DNA of 64,000 nt, from contig NZ_KQ948999.1 in NCBI RefSeq assembly GCF_001514265.1, positions 62,001-126,000 of the forward strand, written 5' to 3'. Numbering within the stretch: position 1 is the first letter of the stretch; every line of letters begins with the position of its first letter. A program made the position numbers and the translations under genes. Below the pieces are notes generated by a model. It saw only the letters and a program-made list of their open reading frames with translations. It made no database searches and was not told where the DNA came from. The stretch is from Streptomyces resistomycificus. Lineage in GTDB: Bacteria; Actinomycetota; Actinomycetes; Streptomycetales; Streptomycetaceae. Positions 48,873 through 57,799 of the stretch are shown here, in pieces.

Positions 48873-49289
48873 CTAGGCCTCCGCAGGCTGCTGCACGTTC
48901 GCCCGTACCCAGTCCACGATCGAAGCCGTTGTCGCGCCCGGCGTGAAGATCTCCGCGACGCCCTGCTCCTTCAGCGGCGCGATGTCCGCCTCTGGGATGA
49001 TCCCGCCGCCGAAGACGAGGATGTCCTCCGCGTCGCGCTCCTTGAGCAGCTTGATCACGGCCGCGAAAAGCGTGTTGTGCGCCCCGGACAGGATCGAGAG
49101 GCCGATCGCGTCGGCGTCCTCCTGGACCGCGGTGTCGACGATCTGCTCCGGGGTCTGGTGGAGCCCGGTGTAGATCACCTCCATACCGGCGTCGCGCAGC
49201 GCCCGCGCGATCACCTTGGCCCCGCGATCGTGGCCGTCGAGCCCAGGCTTGGCCACCACCACGCGGATCGGACCGGCTGCCACACCCAT
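48873..49289 (-). CDS. icmB: Cobalamin-binding small subunit of isobutyryl-CoA mutase type
   Basis: 138 residues from ATG 49289, chosen because GGAGG lies 6 bases upstream; ATG 49301 has none. The B12-binding motif D-x-H-x-x-G is seen in KPGLDGHDRGAKVIARALRD. Further motifs are the SxL in ADAIGLSILSGAHNTLF and the GG motif ILVFGGGIIPEADI. This small stand-alone B12 subunit matches IcmB, which pairs with IcmA to interconvert isobutyryl- and n-butyryl-CoA. No large subunit lies in the window, so the partner must be elsewhere. Related small subunits of other mutases look alike, hence some doubt on the substrate. Confidence 0.85.
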   Translation of the reverse strand: MGVAAGPIRVVVAKPGLDGHDRGAKVIARALRDAGMEVIYTGLHQTPEQIVDTAVQEDADAIGLSILSGAHNTLFAAVIKLLKERDAEDILVFGGGIIPEADIAPLKEQGVAEIFTPGATTASIVDWVRANVQQPAEA

Positions 49290-49870
49290 CACTGCCTCCA
49301 TGAAGCGACTACATCCAAACGTACCGACAAGTACCGCACCGGCAGGGAAAGTGAACGAACGTTATCGCCAGGATCCCGCAACCGGCAGTTTCGCGGTGGA
49401 TACCGAGGGGGAAATCACACGTGGGACACGTTCGGGAGCCGCGACGAGGTCGCGTCACCGCCGCGCCGCAGATCGCGCGCCGCGGCAGTGGGGCGTTTCG
49501 GCGAGGGCACGAAGGGCACGCAGGGCAGGTAAAGCACGACAGCGGGGAGCCTCGGCGCCACACCGGCAGGAAGCTCGTCACGTCACCGGCGCACCACCAG
49601 CACCACCCACATCACCGCCACAACCGCCGCAACCGCCACAACACGACCGCTACCAGGGCCACCACCACCGGCGTCATCGCCGCCACCCGCACCACCCGGC
49701 ACTACCGGCACCCCCAAGGACCACACGTACCGGCACCCGGAAGCACGCGCCGCGCACCACCTCACCCCACGTGCCCCACTCGCGCTCCGTCGAAGACCTC
49801 CGCCACGCCTCCCCCACCAAGGGCACACGGGGGACGAAGCCGTCCTCCGCGCGCCGACAGGAGGTCGGCC
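49290..49870. other. Long intergenic stretch, CAC/CCG-rich, between icmB and the lipase gene
   Basis: 581 bp with no convincing gene. The lipase frame stays open back to 49421 but its translation is low-complexity His/Pro/Arg, and the good ribosome site is at 49871. From about 49590 to 49700 the sequence is simple, with units such as CACCACC and CAACCGCCGCAACCGC. It must contain the divergent icmB and lipase promoters; I cannot place them. Confidence 0.6.
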
Positions 49871-50764
49871 ATGAAGGTCACCGGGGCTGCACTGCCCTTT
49901 CTCCCGCTCTGCCAACGCCTCCTTCCGGACAGACTCCCGGGACTCCCAGGCAAGCTGGCCGGCGTCTCCCTGGCACTCCTGAAGGCCACCGCCCTGGAGA
50001 TCGCGATCCTCGCGGGCCACCTGCTCCTCTACCCCTCCGGCATCACCCAGGAGCGCCGGTCCCCCGGGCACCCGGTCCCCTCCCCGGACGACGGCGCCAC
50101 GCCGCAGCTGCCCACGGAGGCGAAACCCCCGGTCGTCCTGCTGCACGGGTTCATCGACAACCGCTCGGTCTTCGTGCTGCTGCGCCGCAGCCTCGCCCAG
50201 CACGGCAGGCAGCAGATCGAGTCGCTCAACTACTCGCCGCTGACCTGCGACATCCGCACTGCGGCGGAGCTGCTGGGCCGGCACATAGAGGAGATCTGCG
50301 AGCGCACGGGCCGGGAACAGGTCGACATCGTGGGGCACAGCCTCGGCGGGCTGATAGCGCGGTACTACGTCCAGCGGCTCGGCGGTGACCTCCGCGTCCG
50401 CACGCTCGTGACACTCGGCACCCCGCACTCCGGCACCAACGTGGTGCGGCTGGCGAACGCGCACCCGATCGTGCGCCAGATGCGCCCCGGTTCTGAGCTG
50501 CTCGAGGAGCTGACCCGGCCCGCGCCCGGCTGCCGTACGCACTTCGTCAGTTACTGGAGCGACCTCGACCACCTGATGGACCCGCTGGAGACCGCCTGCA
50601 TCAACCACCCCGACCTGAGCGTGCAGAACGTGCGGGTGAGCGGCATCGGGCATCTCGCCCTGCCCGTGCACCCCGCCGTCGCAACCGGAATACGGGAAGT
50701 GCTCGACACGGCACGCACAGCAGCCGAGGCCGAGGCGCGTCCAGGCGGTCTGACGGTGGCGTGA
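49871..50764 (+). CDS. Alpha/beta-hydrolase lipase (triacylglycerol lipase/EstA-like)
   Basis: 297 residues from ATG 49871 (CAGGAGG upstream). A hydrophobic N-terminal segment about 28-55 (LAGVSLALLKATALEIAILA GHLLLY) acts as anchor or uncleaved signal. Hydrolase motifs: oxyanion loop VVLLHGFIDNRSVFVLLRRS, nucleophile elbow VDIVGHSLGGLIARYYVQRL (Ser), LVTLGTPHSGTNVV, acid near SYWSDLDHLMDP, and catalytic His in VSGIGHLALPVHP. Likely hydrolyses lipid esters at the membrane or outside. It stands alone on the plus strand between icmB and the M23 gene; substrate unknown. Confidence 0.9.
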   Translation: MKVTGAALPFLPLCQRLLPDRLPGLPGKLAGVSLALLKATALEIAILAGHLLLYPSGITQERRSPGHPVPSPDDGATPQLPTEAKPPVVLLHGFIDNRSVFVLLRRSLAQHGRQQIESLNYSPLTCDIRTAAELLGRHIEEICERTGREQVDIVGHSLGGLIARYYVQRLGGDLRVRTLVTLGTPHSGTNVVRLANAHPIVRQMRPGSELLEELTRPAPGCRTHFVSYWSDLDHLMDPLETACINHPDLSVQNVRVSGIGHLALPVHPAVATGIREVLDTARTAAEAEARPGGLTVA

Positions 50765-51056
50765 CAGCACCACAAGCGGACCGCGCCCGACCGTCCGCCA
50801 CGCACCCGCCGACGAACCCGCCGACGACCGCCCACAAAGCTCGCCGACAGTCCGCCGACAGCACCTGAACAACCGACTGAAATCGAACACGCTCCGAACA
50901 CAGGGCCAAACCCGTGCCCGCCGTCCCCCGAAACACAGCCGAATGCCCGTTTCCTGCGCGCCTAAAACCAGCCGAAGATTGTCGTGCCCGCATACCGCCG
51001 GGTACAGTCGCCGCACTGCTCTGGCAGCCCCTGTTGTCGAGGCGAAAGAGAAGTTG

Positions 51057-52598
51057 GTGAACGACCGTCACCCGTCGGGGACAATGACCACCCCGGCTCC
51101 GGCTTCCGACGCCGCCTCGTCGCACTACGCGTCGTACGGCACCCAGGAAGCCCAGTACGACGACTTCACCACGTACGGTGCCTACGACGCCAACGGTTTT
51201 GACGCCACGTCGGGCACCGGATTCGACACCTCCGGCCAGGCCACCGCGTCCTTCGAGGCCGACCCCCTGTTCGGCAACCTTCCCGGTGACGGGTCCACGG
51301 GTTCGTATGACGCCCAGACATGGTCGACGGGCAGTCACCAGACCCTGAACTACGACGCGTACGCCGCCCAGCACCACGCCGCCTACGACACCGGCGCGTA
51401 CGACGCCACGCAGTGGAACACCGAGCAGCAGCAGCTGTCCGCGATCCCGCCCCAGGCCACGAGCCCCGACGCCAGCGGCCAGTGGGACGCGAGCACCTGG
51501 CTCCAGCCCGACCAGGCCGGCAGCCAGGCGGACCAGACCCAGCAGTGGGAATGGGGCACGCAGGCCTTCGACACCGGCGCGTACGACGCCACGCAGTGGA
51601 ACTCCGACGGCGGTGCCGGCACGCCGGCCCACGAGGAGTACGAGCAGCACGCGACGGCCGCCTTCGAGCAGGTCGCGTACGACGAGTCGTACGACGGTCC
51701 CTACGACGAAACCACCGCGCACGACGCCGACTTGGCCGCCACCGGCGAGACGCCCGTCGCGACGGACACGGTTCTCCTCGACGACCAGGAAGAGGTCACC
51801 CCGGCATCCGCACCGGCCGTGGCCGCTCCCACCTCGCGTGCCGCCGCCCGCGGGGCGTCGCGTTCCCGCCGCCGTACGCCGCCCAAGCGTTCCGCGCTGC
51901 TGACGGTGGCCGTGCCCTCGGCCTGTGTGATGGGTGTCGCGGGGATCGCGGCCGCGTCCGTCAGCGCCCTGGCCGACGACAGCCAGGACGCGGTGACGAC
52001 GGCGTCCGACACCACGACCGCGGTCAAGCCGTCCGCCGCCAACAACAAGTTGGACACGCAGCTGGAGAGCCTCACCGCCGGCGCCGACGACTTCGCCGAC
52101 CGGGCCAGCCGGACGCAGGAACGTATCGACCTCAAGGCCCAGCAGCTCGCGGAGAAGAAGAAGGCGGCGGCGGAGGCGGCCCGCAAGGAGCGGCTGCGCC
52201 CCAAGTACGCCCTGCCGGTCGCCCAGCACGGGCTCAGCGCCTACTACGGCCAGTCCGGCATCAACTGGATGTCCGTGCACACCGGTATCGACTTCCCGGT
52301 CTCCTACGGCACGACCGTGATGGCCGCGACCGACGGCACCGTGCGGACGCAGTGGAACAGCGCCTACGGCAACATGATGATCGTGACCGCGAAGGACGGC
52401 ACGGAGACGTGGTACTGCCACCTCTCCAGCTACCGCGTCGCCTCCGGCACGACGGTCAAGGCCGGCGACCCGATCGCGTACTCCGGCAACTCGGGCAACT
52501 CGACCGGCCCGCACCTCCACTTCGAGGTTCGGCCGGCCGGCGGGTCGGCCGTCGACCCGCTGCCGTGGCTGCGCAGCCACGGGATCGACCCGACGTAG
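51057..52598 (+). CDS. Membrane-anchored M23 metallopeptidase with long repetitive N-terminus
   Basis: 513 residues from GTG 51057 (ATG 51084 in frame is possible). Residues 1-270 are Tyr/Asp/Ala/Gln/Trp-rich and carry a 33-bp identical repeat (51387-51419 and 51570-51602) coding TGAYDATQWN. A transmembrane helix sits near 280-300 (LLTVAVPSACVMGVAGIAAA), then a short coiled coil (ERIDLKAQQLAEKKKAAAEA). The C-terminal M23 domain (about 385-505) has zinc ligands in VHTGIDFPV and GPHLHFEVRP. This is the conserved neighbour of pcrA, comparable to Rv0950c in mycobacteria. Possible promoter: TTGTCG near 50979 and TACAGT near 51003. The rest of 50765-51056 holds nothing else. Confidence 0.9.
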   Translation: MNDRHPSGTMTTPAPASDAASSHYASYGTQEAQYDDFTTYGAYDANGFDATSGTGFDTSGQATASFEADPLFGNLPGDGSTGSYDAQTWSTGSHQTLNYDAYAAQHHAAYDTGAYDATQWNTEQQQLSAIPPQATSPDASGQWDASTWLQPDQAGSQADQTQQWEWGTQAFDTGAYDATQWNSDGGAGTPAHEEYEQHATAAFEQVAYDESYDGPYDETTAHDADLAATGETPVATDTVLLDDQEEVTPASAPAVAAPTSRAAARGASRSRRRTPPKRSALLTVAVPSACVMGVAGIAAASVSALADDSQDAVTTASDTTTAVKPSAANNKLDTQLESLTAGADDFADRASRTQERIDLKAQQLAEKKKAAAEAARKERLRPKYALPVAQHGLSAYYGQSGINWMSVHTGIDFPVSYGTTVMAATDGTVRTQWNSAYGNMMIVTAKDGTETWYCHLSSYRVASGTTVKAGDPIAYSGNSGNSTGPHLHFEVRPAGGSAVDPLPWLRSHGIDPT

Positions 52599-52626
52599 GT
52601 CCGGCGCAGGAAACCGGAGCGGAGCC

Positions 52627-52668
52627 GGCGGAGGCTTGGACCCGCGCCCCCGGCTCAAAGCCTCCGCC
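52627..52668. terminator. Bidirectional terminator between M23 and pcrA
   Basis: GGCGGAGGCTT (52627-52637) pairs with AAGCCTCCGCC (52658-52668), an 11-bp stem over a 20-nt loop, between convergent stops at 52598 and 52713. Confidence 0.75.
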
Positions 52669-52712
52669 CCGCCACCGCCTCCGTCTGCTCAGCCACTCAC
52701 CCGCCTGCGCTC

Positions 52713-55199
52713 CTACAGCTTCTCCACCGGCGCGTATCGCAGCAGCAGCCTCTTCGGCTTGGCCTCCCCGAAGTCGACCGTCGCCTCGGCGTTGCCGCCC
52801 GTGCCCTTGACGGCCACGACCGTGCCGAGCCCGAACTGGTCGTGGGTCACCCGGTCCCCGACCGACAGCGCCACCACGGGCTTCTCCGAGGACCGGCGCG
52901 TGGCGAAGCCGGACGCGCCCGAGGCCGACGAGCGAGAACGGGACGACGACAGCGAGGACGCCACCGCCGACACGGGGCCGGAGGACACCGGCGCCGTGGC
53001 ACCCGTCCGCTTCCAGTCCACGTGCTGCGCCGGGATCTCCTCCAGGAAGCGGGAAGGCGGGTTGTAGGAGGGCTGCCCCCACGCGCTGCGCATCGACGAC
53101 CGCGTCAGATACAGCCGTTCCCGCGCGCGGGTGATGCCGACGTACGCCAGCCGGCGCTCCTCCTCCAGTTCCTTGGCCTGGCCGAGGGCGCGCATGTGCG
53201 GGAAGACGCCGTCCTCCATGCCGGTCAGGAACACCACCGGGAACTCGAGGCCCTTGGCGGTGTGCAGGGTCATCAGGGTGATGACGCCGGAGCCGTCCTC
53301 GTCCTCGTCGGGGATCTGGTCGGAGTCGGCGACCAGGGCCACCCGCTCCAGGAAGTCCGAGAGCGAACCGGACGCCTCGCCCTCCCCCGACTCCTGCTCG
53401 AACTCCAGCGCGACGGCCGCGAGTTCCTGGAGGTTCTCGATCCGGGTCTCGTCCTGCGGGTCGGTGGAGGCCTGCAACTCGGCGAGGTAGCCGGTGCGTT
53501 CGAGCACCGCCTCCAGGACGGTCGCCGGGCCGACGCCCGACTCGACGATCGTACGGAGGTCCTCCATCAGCGTGTTGAACCGCTTCACGGCGTTCGTGGA
53601 GCGCGCGGCCATGCCGTACGCCTCGTCGACGCGCTTGAGCGCCTGCGGGAAACTGATCTTCTCCCGCTGGGAGAGGGCGTCGATCATCGCCTCGGCGCGG
53701 TCACCGATGCCGCGCTTGGGGACGTTCATGATCCGGCGCAGCGGTACCGAGTCCTCCGGGTTGGCCAGGACGCGCAGGTAGGCCAGGACGTCCCGGACCT
53801 CCTTGCGCTCGTAGAAGCGGACGCCGCCGACGACCTTGTAGGGCAGGCCGACGCGGATGAAGATCTCTTCGAAGACACGGGACTGGGCGTTCGTACGGTA
53901 GAAGACGGCGACGTCGCCCGCCTTCGCGTCCCCCGCGTCCGTGAGACGGTCTATCTCCTCGGCGACGAACTGTGCCTCGTCGTGCTCGGTGTCCGCGACG
54001 TAGCCGGTGATGCGCGCGCCGGCGCCCGCGTTGGTCCACAGGTTCTTCGGGCGGCGGGACTCGTTGCGCTCGATGACCGCGTTGGCGGCGGTGAGGATGG
54101 TCTGGGTGGACCGGTAGTTCTGCTCCAGCAGGATCGTCGTCGCGTCCGGGTAGTCCTCCTCGAACTGGAGGATGTTGCGGATGGTCGCGCCGCGGAAGGC
54201 GTAGATCGACTGGTCGGCGTCGCCCACGACGCACAGTTCGGCGGGCGGCAGGTCGTCCTCGCCGGGAGGCACGTCGACCGGGTGCTCCGAGGTGCCGACG
54301 AGCTCCCTGACCAGGGCGTACTGGGCGTGGTTCGTGTCCTGGTACTCGTCGACCAGGACGTGCCGGAAGCGTCGGCGGTAGTGCTCGGCGACGTCCGGGA
54401 AGGCGCGCAGCAGGTTGACCGTCGTCATGATCAGGTCGTCGAAGTCGAGGGCGTTCGCCTCGCGCAGACGGGACTGGTAGAGCGCGTAGGCCTGGGCGAG
54501 GGTCTTCTCGAAGCCGTCGCCGGCCTGGGCGGCGAAGTCCTCCTCGTCGATCAGCTCGTTCTTCAGATTGCTGATCTTGGCGCTGAAGGACTTCGGCGGG
54601 AACCGCTTGGGGTCGAGGTCCAGGTCACGGCAGACCAGGGCCATCAGACGCTTGGAGTCGGCGGCGTCGTAGATCGAGAAGGAGGACGTGAAGCCCAGCT
54701 TCTTCGACTCCCGGCGCAGGATCCGTACGCACGCGCTGTGGAAGGTCATCACCCACATCGCGTTGGCGCGCGGGCCGACGAGCTGCTCGACGCGCTCCTT
54801 CATCTCGCCCGCGGCCTTGTTGGTGAAGGTGATCGCGAGGATCTGGCCCGGGTGGACGTTCCGCTCGCCGAGGAGGTGGGCGATGCGGTGGGTGAGCACG
54901 CGGGTCTTGCCGGAGCCGGCGCCGGCCACGATGAGCAGCGGGGTGCCGTGGTGGACGACGGCGGCGCGCTGGTTCTCGTTCAGCCCCTCCAGCAGTGCGG
55001 CCGGGTCCACCGCGGGGCGCGGGGCGCCGTCGCGGTAGTAGGCGTCCCGGTCCGGCGGCACGTCGAACTTCCCGGCGAACAGATCGTCCGGTACGGGCTC
55101 CGGTACGTGATCGTCCTCGGGCGGCGGCGGGGGTTCCTCCTCGTGGCCGCGAGGGGCCTGGAGGTTCGCCAGGAAGCTGTCATCAAAGAGGCTGCTCAT
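52713..55199 (-). CDS. pcrA: ATP-dependent DNA helicase PcrA/UvrD1
   Basis: 828 residues. Superfamily 1A 3'-5' helicase used in repair and replication restart. Motif Q/I: LNENQRAAVVHHGTPLLIVA followed by AGAGSGKT (92-99). Motif Ia TFTNKAAGEMKERV; II VDEYQDTNHAQY; III VVGDADQSIYAFRGA; IV LEQNYRSTQTILTAANAVIE; V VITLMTLHTAKGLEFPVVFL; VI RRLAYVGITRARERLYL. The basic and Gly/Ser-rich C-terminal tail ends in a Tudor-like VGDRVTHDQFGLGTVVAVKG, as in actinobacterial PcrA. It is divergent from the riboswitch-controlled NlpC/P60 gene. The acidic N-terminal extension (15-50) is lineage-specific. Confidence 0.97.
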   Translation of the reverse strand: MSSLFDDSFLANLQAPRGHEEEPPPPPEDDHVPEPVPDDLFAGKFDVPPDRDAYYRDGAPRPAVDPAALLEGLNENQRAAVVHHGTPLLIVAGAGSGKTRVLTHRIAHLLGERNVHPGQILAITFTNKAAGEMKERVEQLVGPRANAMWVMTFHSACVRILRRESKKLGFTSSFSIYDAADSKRLMALVCRDLDLDPKRFPPKSFSAKISNLKNELIDEEDFAAQAGDGFEKTLAQAYALYQSRLREANALDFDDLIMTTVNLLRAFPDVAEHYRRRFRHVLVDEYQDTNHAQYALVRELVGTSEHPVDVPPGEDDLPPAELCVVGDADQSIYAFRGATIRNILQFEEDYPDATTILLEQNYRSTQTILTAANAVIERNESRRPKNLWTNAGAGARITGYVADTEHDEAQFVAEEIDRLTDAGDAKAGDVAVFYRTNAQSRVFEEIFIRVGLPYKVVGGVRFYERKEVRDVLAYLRVLANPEDSVPLRRIMNVPKRGIGDRAEAMIDALSQREKISFPQALKRVDEAYGMAARSTNAVKRFNTLMEDLRTIVESGVGPATVLEAVLERTGYLAELQASTDPQDETRIENLQELAAVALEFEQESGEGEASGSLSDFLERVALVADSDQIPDEDEDGSGVITLMTLHTAKGLEFPVVFLTGMEDGVFPHMRALGQAKELEEERRLAYVGITRARERLYLTRSSMRSAWGQPSYNPPSRFLEEIPAQHVDWKRTGATAPVSSGPVSAVASSLSSSRSRSSASGASGFATRRSSEKPVVALSVGDRVTHDQFGLGTVVAVKGTGGNAEATVDFGEAKPKRLLLRYAPVEKL

Positions 55200-55540
55200 C
55201 GCCCTCCGAGTCTAGGGCGCCCCACTGACACCCCGCCGCCGCCCCGAGAACATCGCCCGATTCCCGCGGGACCTCAGCAGAGGGTGATCCCCCGGTACCA
55301 GACCGCGACGGGGGTGCGAGCCGATACCGCGAAGCAGGCGAAAACTTCCGATCACCTCAAATGCCACAAACAAGGACTCAACCCCTTGACCAGGACGCGA
55401 CTCGCGACGCCCTGACCAAAGGTCACGAAAATGTATCGGGCATATCGAACATCAACCTTCACAGGGGCCACACCAGTTGGCTACCGTTCCGGGCAGGCCG
55501 TACGACCCCCTCCGGCGAACGTCGCCGGGCCGCGCGGCCT

Positions 55541-55685
55541 CCGCCGAGTCCGACGCGCCGCCGAGCGCCCGGAGCCGGGGACCCACCGAACTTGGGGTGA
55601 ATCGGCCCGCATCCCCGCCGGGGAAGGCCGTAGGGCAAACCTTCCTAACCACCCGCCCGAACCCGACAGCTAACTCGGTAGGCGG
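55541..55685 (+). promoter_or_regulatory. ydaO/yuaA-type c-di-AMP riboswitch
   Basis: The conserved ydaO blocks occur in order: GCCGGGGACCCACCGA, GGGGTGAATCGG, CGCCGGGGAAGGCC, GTAGGGCAAACC, CGCCCGAACCCGACAGCTAA, CTCGGTAGGCGG. The closing P1 stem is formed by CCGCCGAG (55541-55548) with CTC plus GGCGG (55674-55685). It ends 22 bp before the TTG start of the NlpC/P60 gene, so it is a 5'-leader element. In Streptomyces this class turns off wall-hydrolase genes when c-di-AMP binds. The remaining 55200-55540 should hold the promoter; GGTCACGAAAA at 55421 is a possible protein site. Confidence 0.95.
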
Positions 55686-55707
55686 AACGTGGAAGGAGTC
55701 GCCTCCC

Positions 55708-56865
55708 TTGGCGTCGCACCGCAAGTCGCGTCCTTCGGGTACGCGCGTAGCAGGCATACGGACCCCTGCTCTCGCCACGGCCGCCCTCACCTCCGTGGCC
55801 CTGCTGTCCCAGTCGGCCAACGCCGCCCCGGCCGACGACAGACCGAGCCTCGAAGAGGTCGAGAAGAAGGTCGGCGACCTGTACCGGCAGGCCGAGTCGG
55901 CGACCGACAAGTACAACGCGGCCCAGGAGAAGACCGCCAAGCAGCGCAAGCAGGTCGACTCCCTCCTCGACGACGTCGCCCAGCGCACCCGGAAGCTCAA
56001 CGAGGCACGGGAGGAGCTGGGTTCCTTCGCCGCGGCCCAGTACCGCACCGGCGCCTCCGCCCCCGACACGGCGACCTTCCTGCTCGCGGACTCCCCGCAG
56101 GACTACTTCGACCAGACCCAGTTGATGGGCCGGATGACCGATCGCCAGAAGGGCGCGGTCGACGACTACGTCACCGAGCAGTCCGCGACGATGGAGAAGC
56201 GCCGGGAGGCCACCCGGAGCCTGGAGACGCTCACCGAGTCGCAGGGCGACCTGAAGACCGCCAAGGCCACCGTCCAGAAGAAGCTCACCGACGCCCGCGC
56301 CCTGCTGTCGCAGCTGACCGCCGAGGAGAAGGCACGGCTCGCGGCGATCGAGAGGGAGAAGCAGCAGGAGGCCGCGCGCAAGGCGGCGGAACTGGCGCGG
56401 CAGCAGGCGGCGGAGCAGAAGGCCCAGGAGGAGGCCGCGGCCGGGCAGGAGACGAGCACCGGTTCGTCGAGCTCCTCGCCGGCCCCCGTCACGGACGCCT
56501 CGTACGCCGCGAAGGCCGAGAAGGCACTCACCTTCGCCCGCACCCAGATCGGCAAGCCGTACGTCTGGGGCGCCACCGGCCCCGACTCCTACGACTGCTC
56601 CAGCCTCACCCAGGCCGCCTGGAAGGCCGCCGGCGTCACCCTCCCCCGCACCACCTACGACCAGGTCGACGCCGGCACCACTGTCCCGCTCTCCGCCGCC
56701 CAGCCCGGTGACCTGGTCTTCTTCTACGACGACATCAGCCACGTGGGCCTCTACATCGGCAACGGCATGATGATCCACGCCCCGAAGCCGGGCGCGTACG
56801 TCCGCGAGGAGTCCATCTACTACGACGGAGAGTCGTCGATCTACCGGGTGGTACGGCCGGCCTGA
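55708..56865 (+). CDS. Secreted NlpC/P60 peptidoglycan hydrolase under c-di-AMP riboswitch
   Basis: 385 residues from TTG 55708; GGAAGGAG lies upstream and the opening ASHRK matches the AAHRK of the paralogue at 58023. Signal region ends near SQSANAAPADD. A long coiled coil (about 45-240) with EKKVGDLYRQAESATDKYNA and KLTDARALLSQLTAEEKARL occludes or positions the enzyme. The NlpC/P60 domain (about 265-385) has the catalytic Cys in PDSYDCSSLTQAAWKAAG, His in DDISHVGLYIGNGMMIHAPK, and a third polar His in the same block. It cuts peptidoglycan stem peptides, like RipA-type enzymes. Divergent from pcrA. Confidence 0.95.
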   Translation: MASHRKSRPSGTRVAGIRTPALATAALTSVALLSQSANAAPADDRPSLEEVEKKVGDLYRQAESATDKYNAAQEKTAKQRKQVDSLLDDVAQRTRKLNEAREELGSFAAAQYRTGASAPDTATFLLADSPQDYFDQTQLMGRMTDRQKGAVDDYVTEQSATMEKRREATRSLETLTESQGDLKTAKATVQKKLTDARALLSQLTAEEKARLAAIEREKQQEAARKAAELARQQAAEQKAQEEAAAGQETSTGSSSSSPAPVTDASYAAKAEKALTFARTQIGKPYVWGATGPDSYDCSSLTQAAWKAAGVTLPRTTYDQVDAGTTVPLSAAQPGDLVFFYDDISHVGLYIGNGMMIHAPKPGAYVREESIYYDGESSIYRVVRPA

Positions 56866-56887
56866 CACACGCCCCTTCTGTGGTGAG

Positions 56888-56915
56888 GGCGGGGCACACA
56901 CGCGCGTGCCCCGCC
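56888..56915. terminator. Terminator after the first NlpC/P60 gene
   Basis: GGCGGGGCAC (56888-56897) pairs with GTGCCCCGCC (56906-56915), a 10-bp stem and 8-nt loop, 22 bp past the stop. From here to 57184 I see no gene I can defend. Confidence 0.8.
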
Positions 56916-57184
56916 TCCGGGCGCGTGGCGCTCCGATCGCGCTCACGGTGGCGTGCGTCGCGCGGCTGGGGCCGCCCTCGGACTTCGCCGTACGGCTTGC
57001 TGCGGGACCGTGCGGGGTGGACGGCGGAGGCCGGGACGTCCGGGGCGCTCACGGCCTCCGCCGCGACCCTCGACGTCACGTGGCTGGAGACGCTCGGCGA
57101 GGTGCTGCCGTGGGTCGCTGACGGACTGGTCGGTCGTCGCCGCGGGGGCGGAGCCGGCGGTCTACGCGGCCGGCCGGGCCGAGG

Positions 57185-57538
57185 TCACGTCCACAGCACC
57201 GCGATGAAGATGTTCGCGGTGGTCAGCAGGCCCACCAGCCCGAACAGGCCCTTCTCCACCTTCTCGTCGTCCCGCTTCACGTAGACGAGCCCGAGGATCA
57301 CGACCAGCAGCGCCAGTTTCACGCCGATCTTGACGTTGTTGACGGGCTGGTCGTCGGCCTGGTTGAGGCCGACCAGGACCGCGCCGGTGATCAGCATCGT
57401 CAGCGCCCCGTGCAGCATGGCGGGCACGAACCGGGCGGTGCCCTGGCCCATCGCCTTCATCTGCGTGAGGAAGCCGCCGAGCAGCGAGGCGATGCCGATG
57501 ATGTGCAGGGCGACGAGGAGATGGATGAGTACGTCCAT
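57185..57538 (-). CDS. Small four-helix integral membrane protein
   Basis: 117 residues. Four hydrophobic helices: VLIHLLVALHIIGIASLLGG, FVPAMLHGALTMLITGAVLV, IGVKLALLVVILGLVYV and LFGLVGLLTTANIFIAVLWT, with a charged loop KRDDEKVEKG. The layout resembles small actinobacterial membrane proteins of unknown function, and His12 plus His43 in helices could bind haem or metal (speculative). Monocistronic on the minus strand, convergent with the NlpC/P60 gene. The ribosome site before ATG 57538 is weak. Confidence 0.75.
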   Translation of the reverse strand: MDVLIHLLVALHIIGIASLLGGFLTQMKAMGQGTARFVPAMLHGALTMLITGAVLVGLNQADDQPVNNVKIGVKLALLVVILGLVYVKRDDEKVEKGLFGLVGLLTTANIFIAVLWT

Positions 57539-57730
57539 GAGGCCGGAGCCTAATCAGGGGCGCGTACGCCACCCGACACCGCCCTCCCGGTCCGGCCGCC
57601 CGTGCGCCCCTCCCGACCCTTTCATGATCTTGCATATATGCGACCCATAGCACCCTATGGCCCCCTCCGGTCCGGATTCGGCACATCGGTCATCGCTCAG
57701 CGTGAAGTCGACGGCACAGAAGCCGGATCA

Positions 57731-57799
57731 CGGTCACATACGGTCACCTGTTGGTCAGCTGGAAGAACTTCCGTACATCGCGTTACCGAGCCGTCACCG
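57731..57799 (+). promoter_or_regulatory. Cluster of GTCAC/GTTAC direct repeats upstream of the second NlpC/P60 gene
   Basis: CGGTCAC occurs at 57731 and 57741 and TTGGTCA begins at 57751, on a 10-bp helical period. Further on, GTTACCG (57782-57788) and GTCACCG (57793-57799) form a 7-bp direct repeat with a 4-bp spacer. The latter arrangement resembles published MtrA sites in Streptomyces (paired 7-mers with GTnAC core), and MtrA is known to control wall hydrolases. The interval 57539-58022 otherwise contains only GC-rich leader, and no ydaO element. Confidence 0.5.

Noticed and set aside
49421..49870. N-terminal extension of the lipase gene
   Set aside because: The frame is open but encodes simple His/Pro/Arg sequence; a strong ribosome site and the hydrophobic segment mark ATG 49871 as start.
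52842..55415. 857-codon open frame on the plus strand
   Set aside because: Antisense of pcrA, whose helicase motifs are complete on the other strand.
56880..57284. Possible plus-strand gene after the first NlpC/P60 gene
   Set aside because: Begins inside the terminator hairpin, runs into the antisense of a membrane-protein gene, and has low-complexity Arg/Gly composition. A segment ATLDVTWLETLGEVLPWVAD looks protein-like and might be a relic, but that is not enough.
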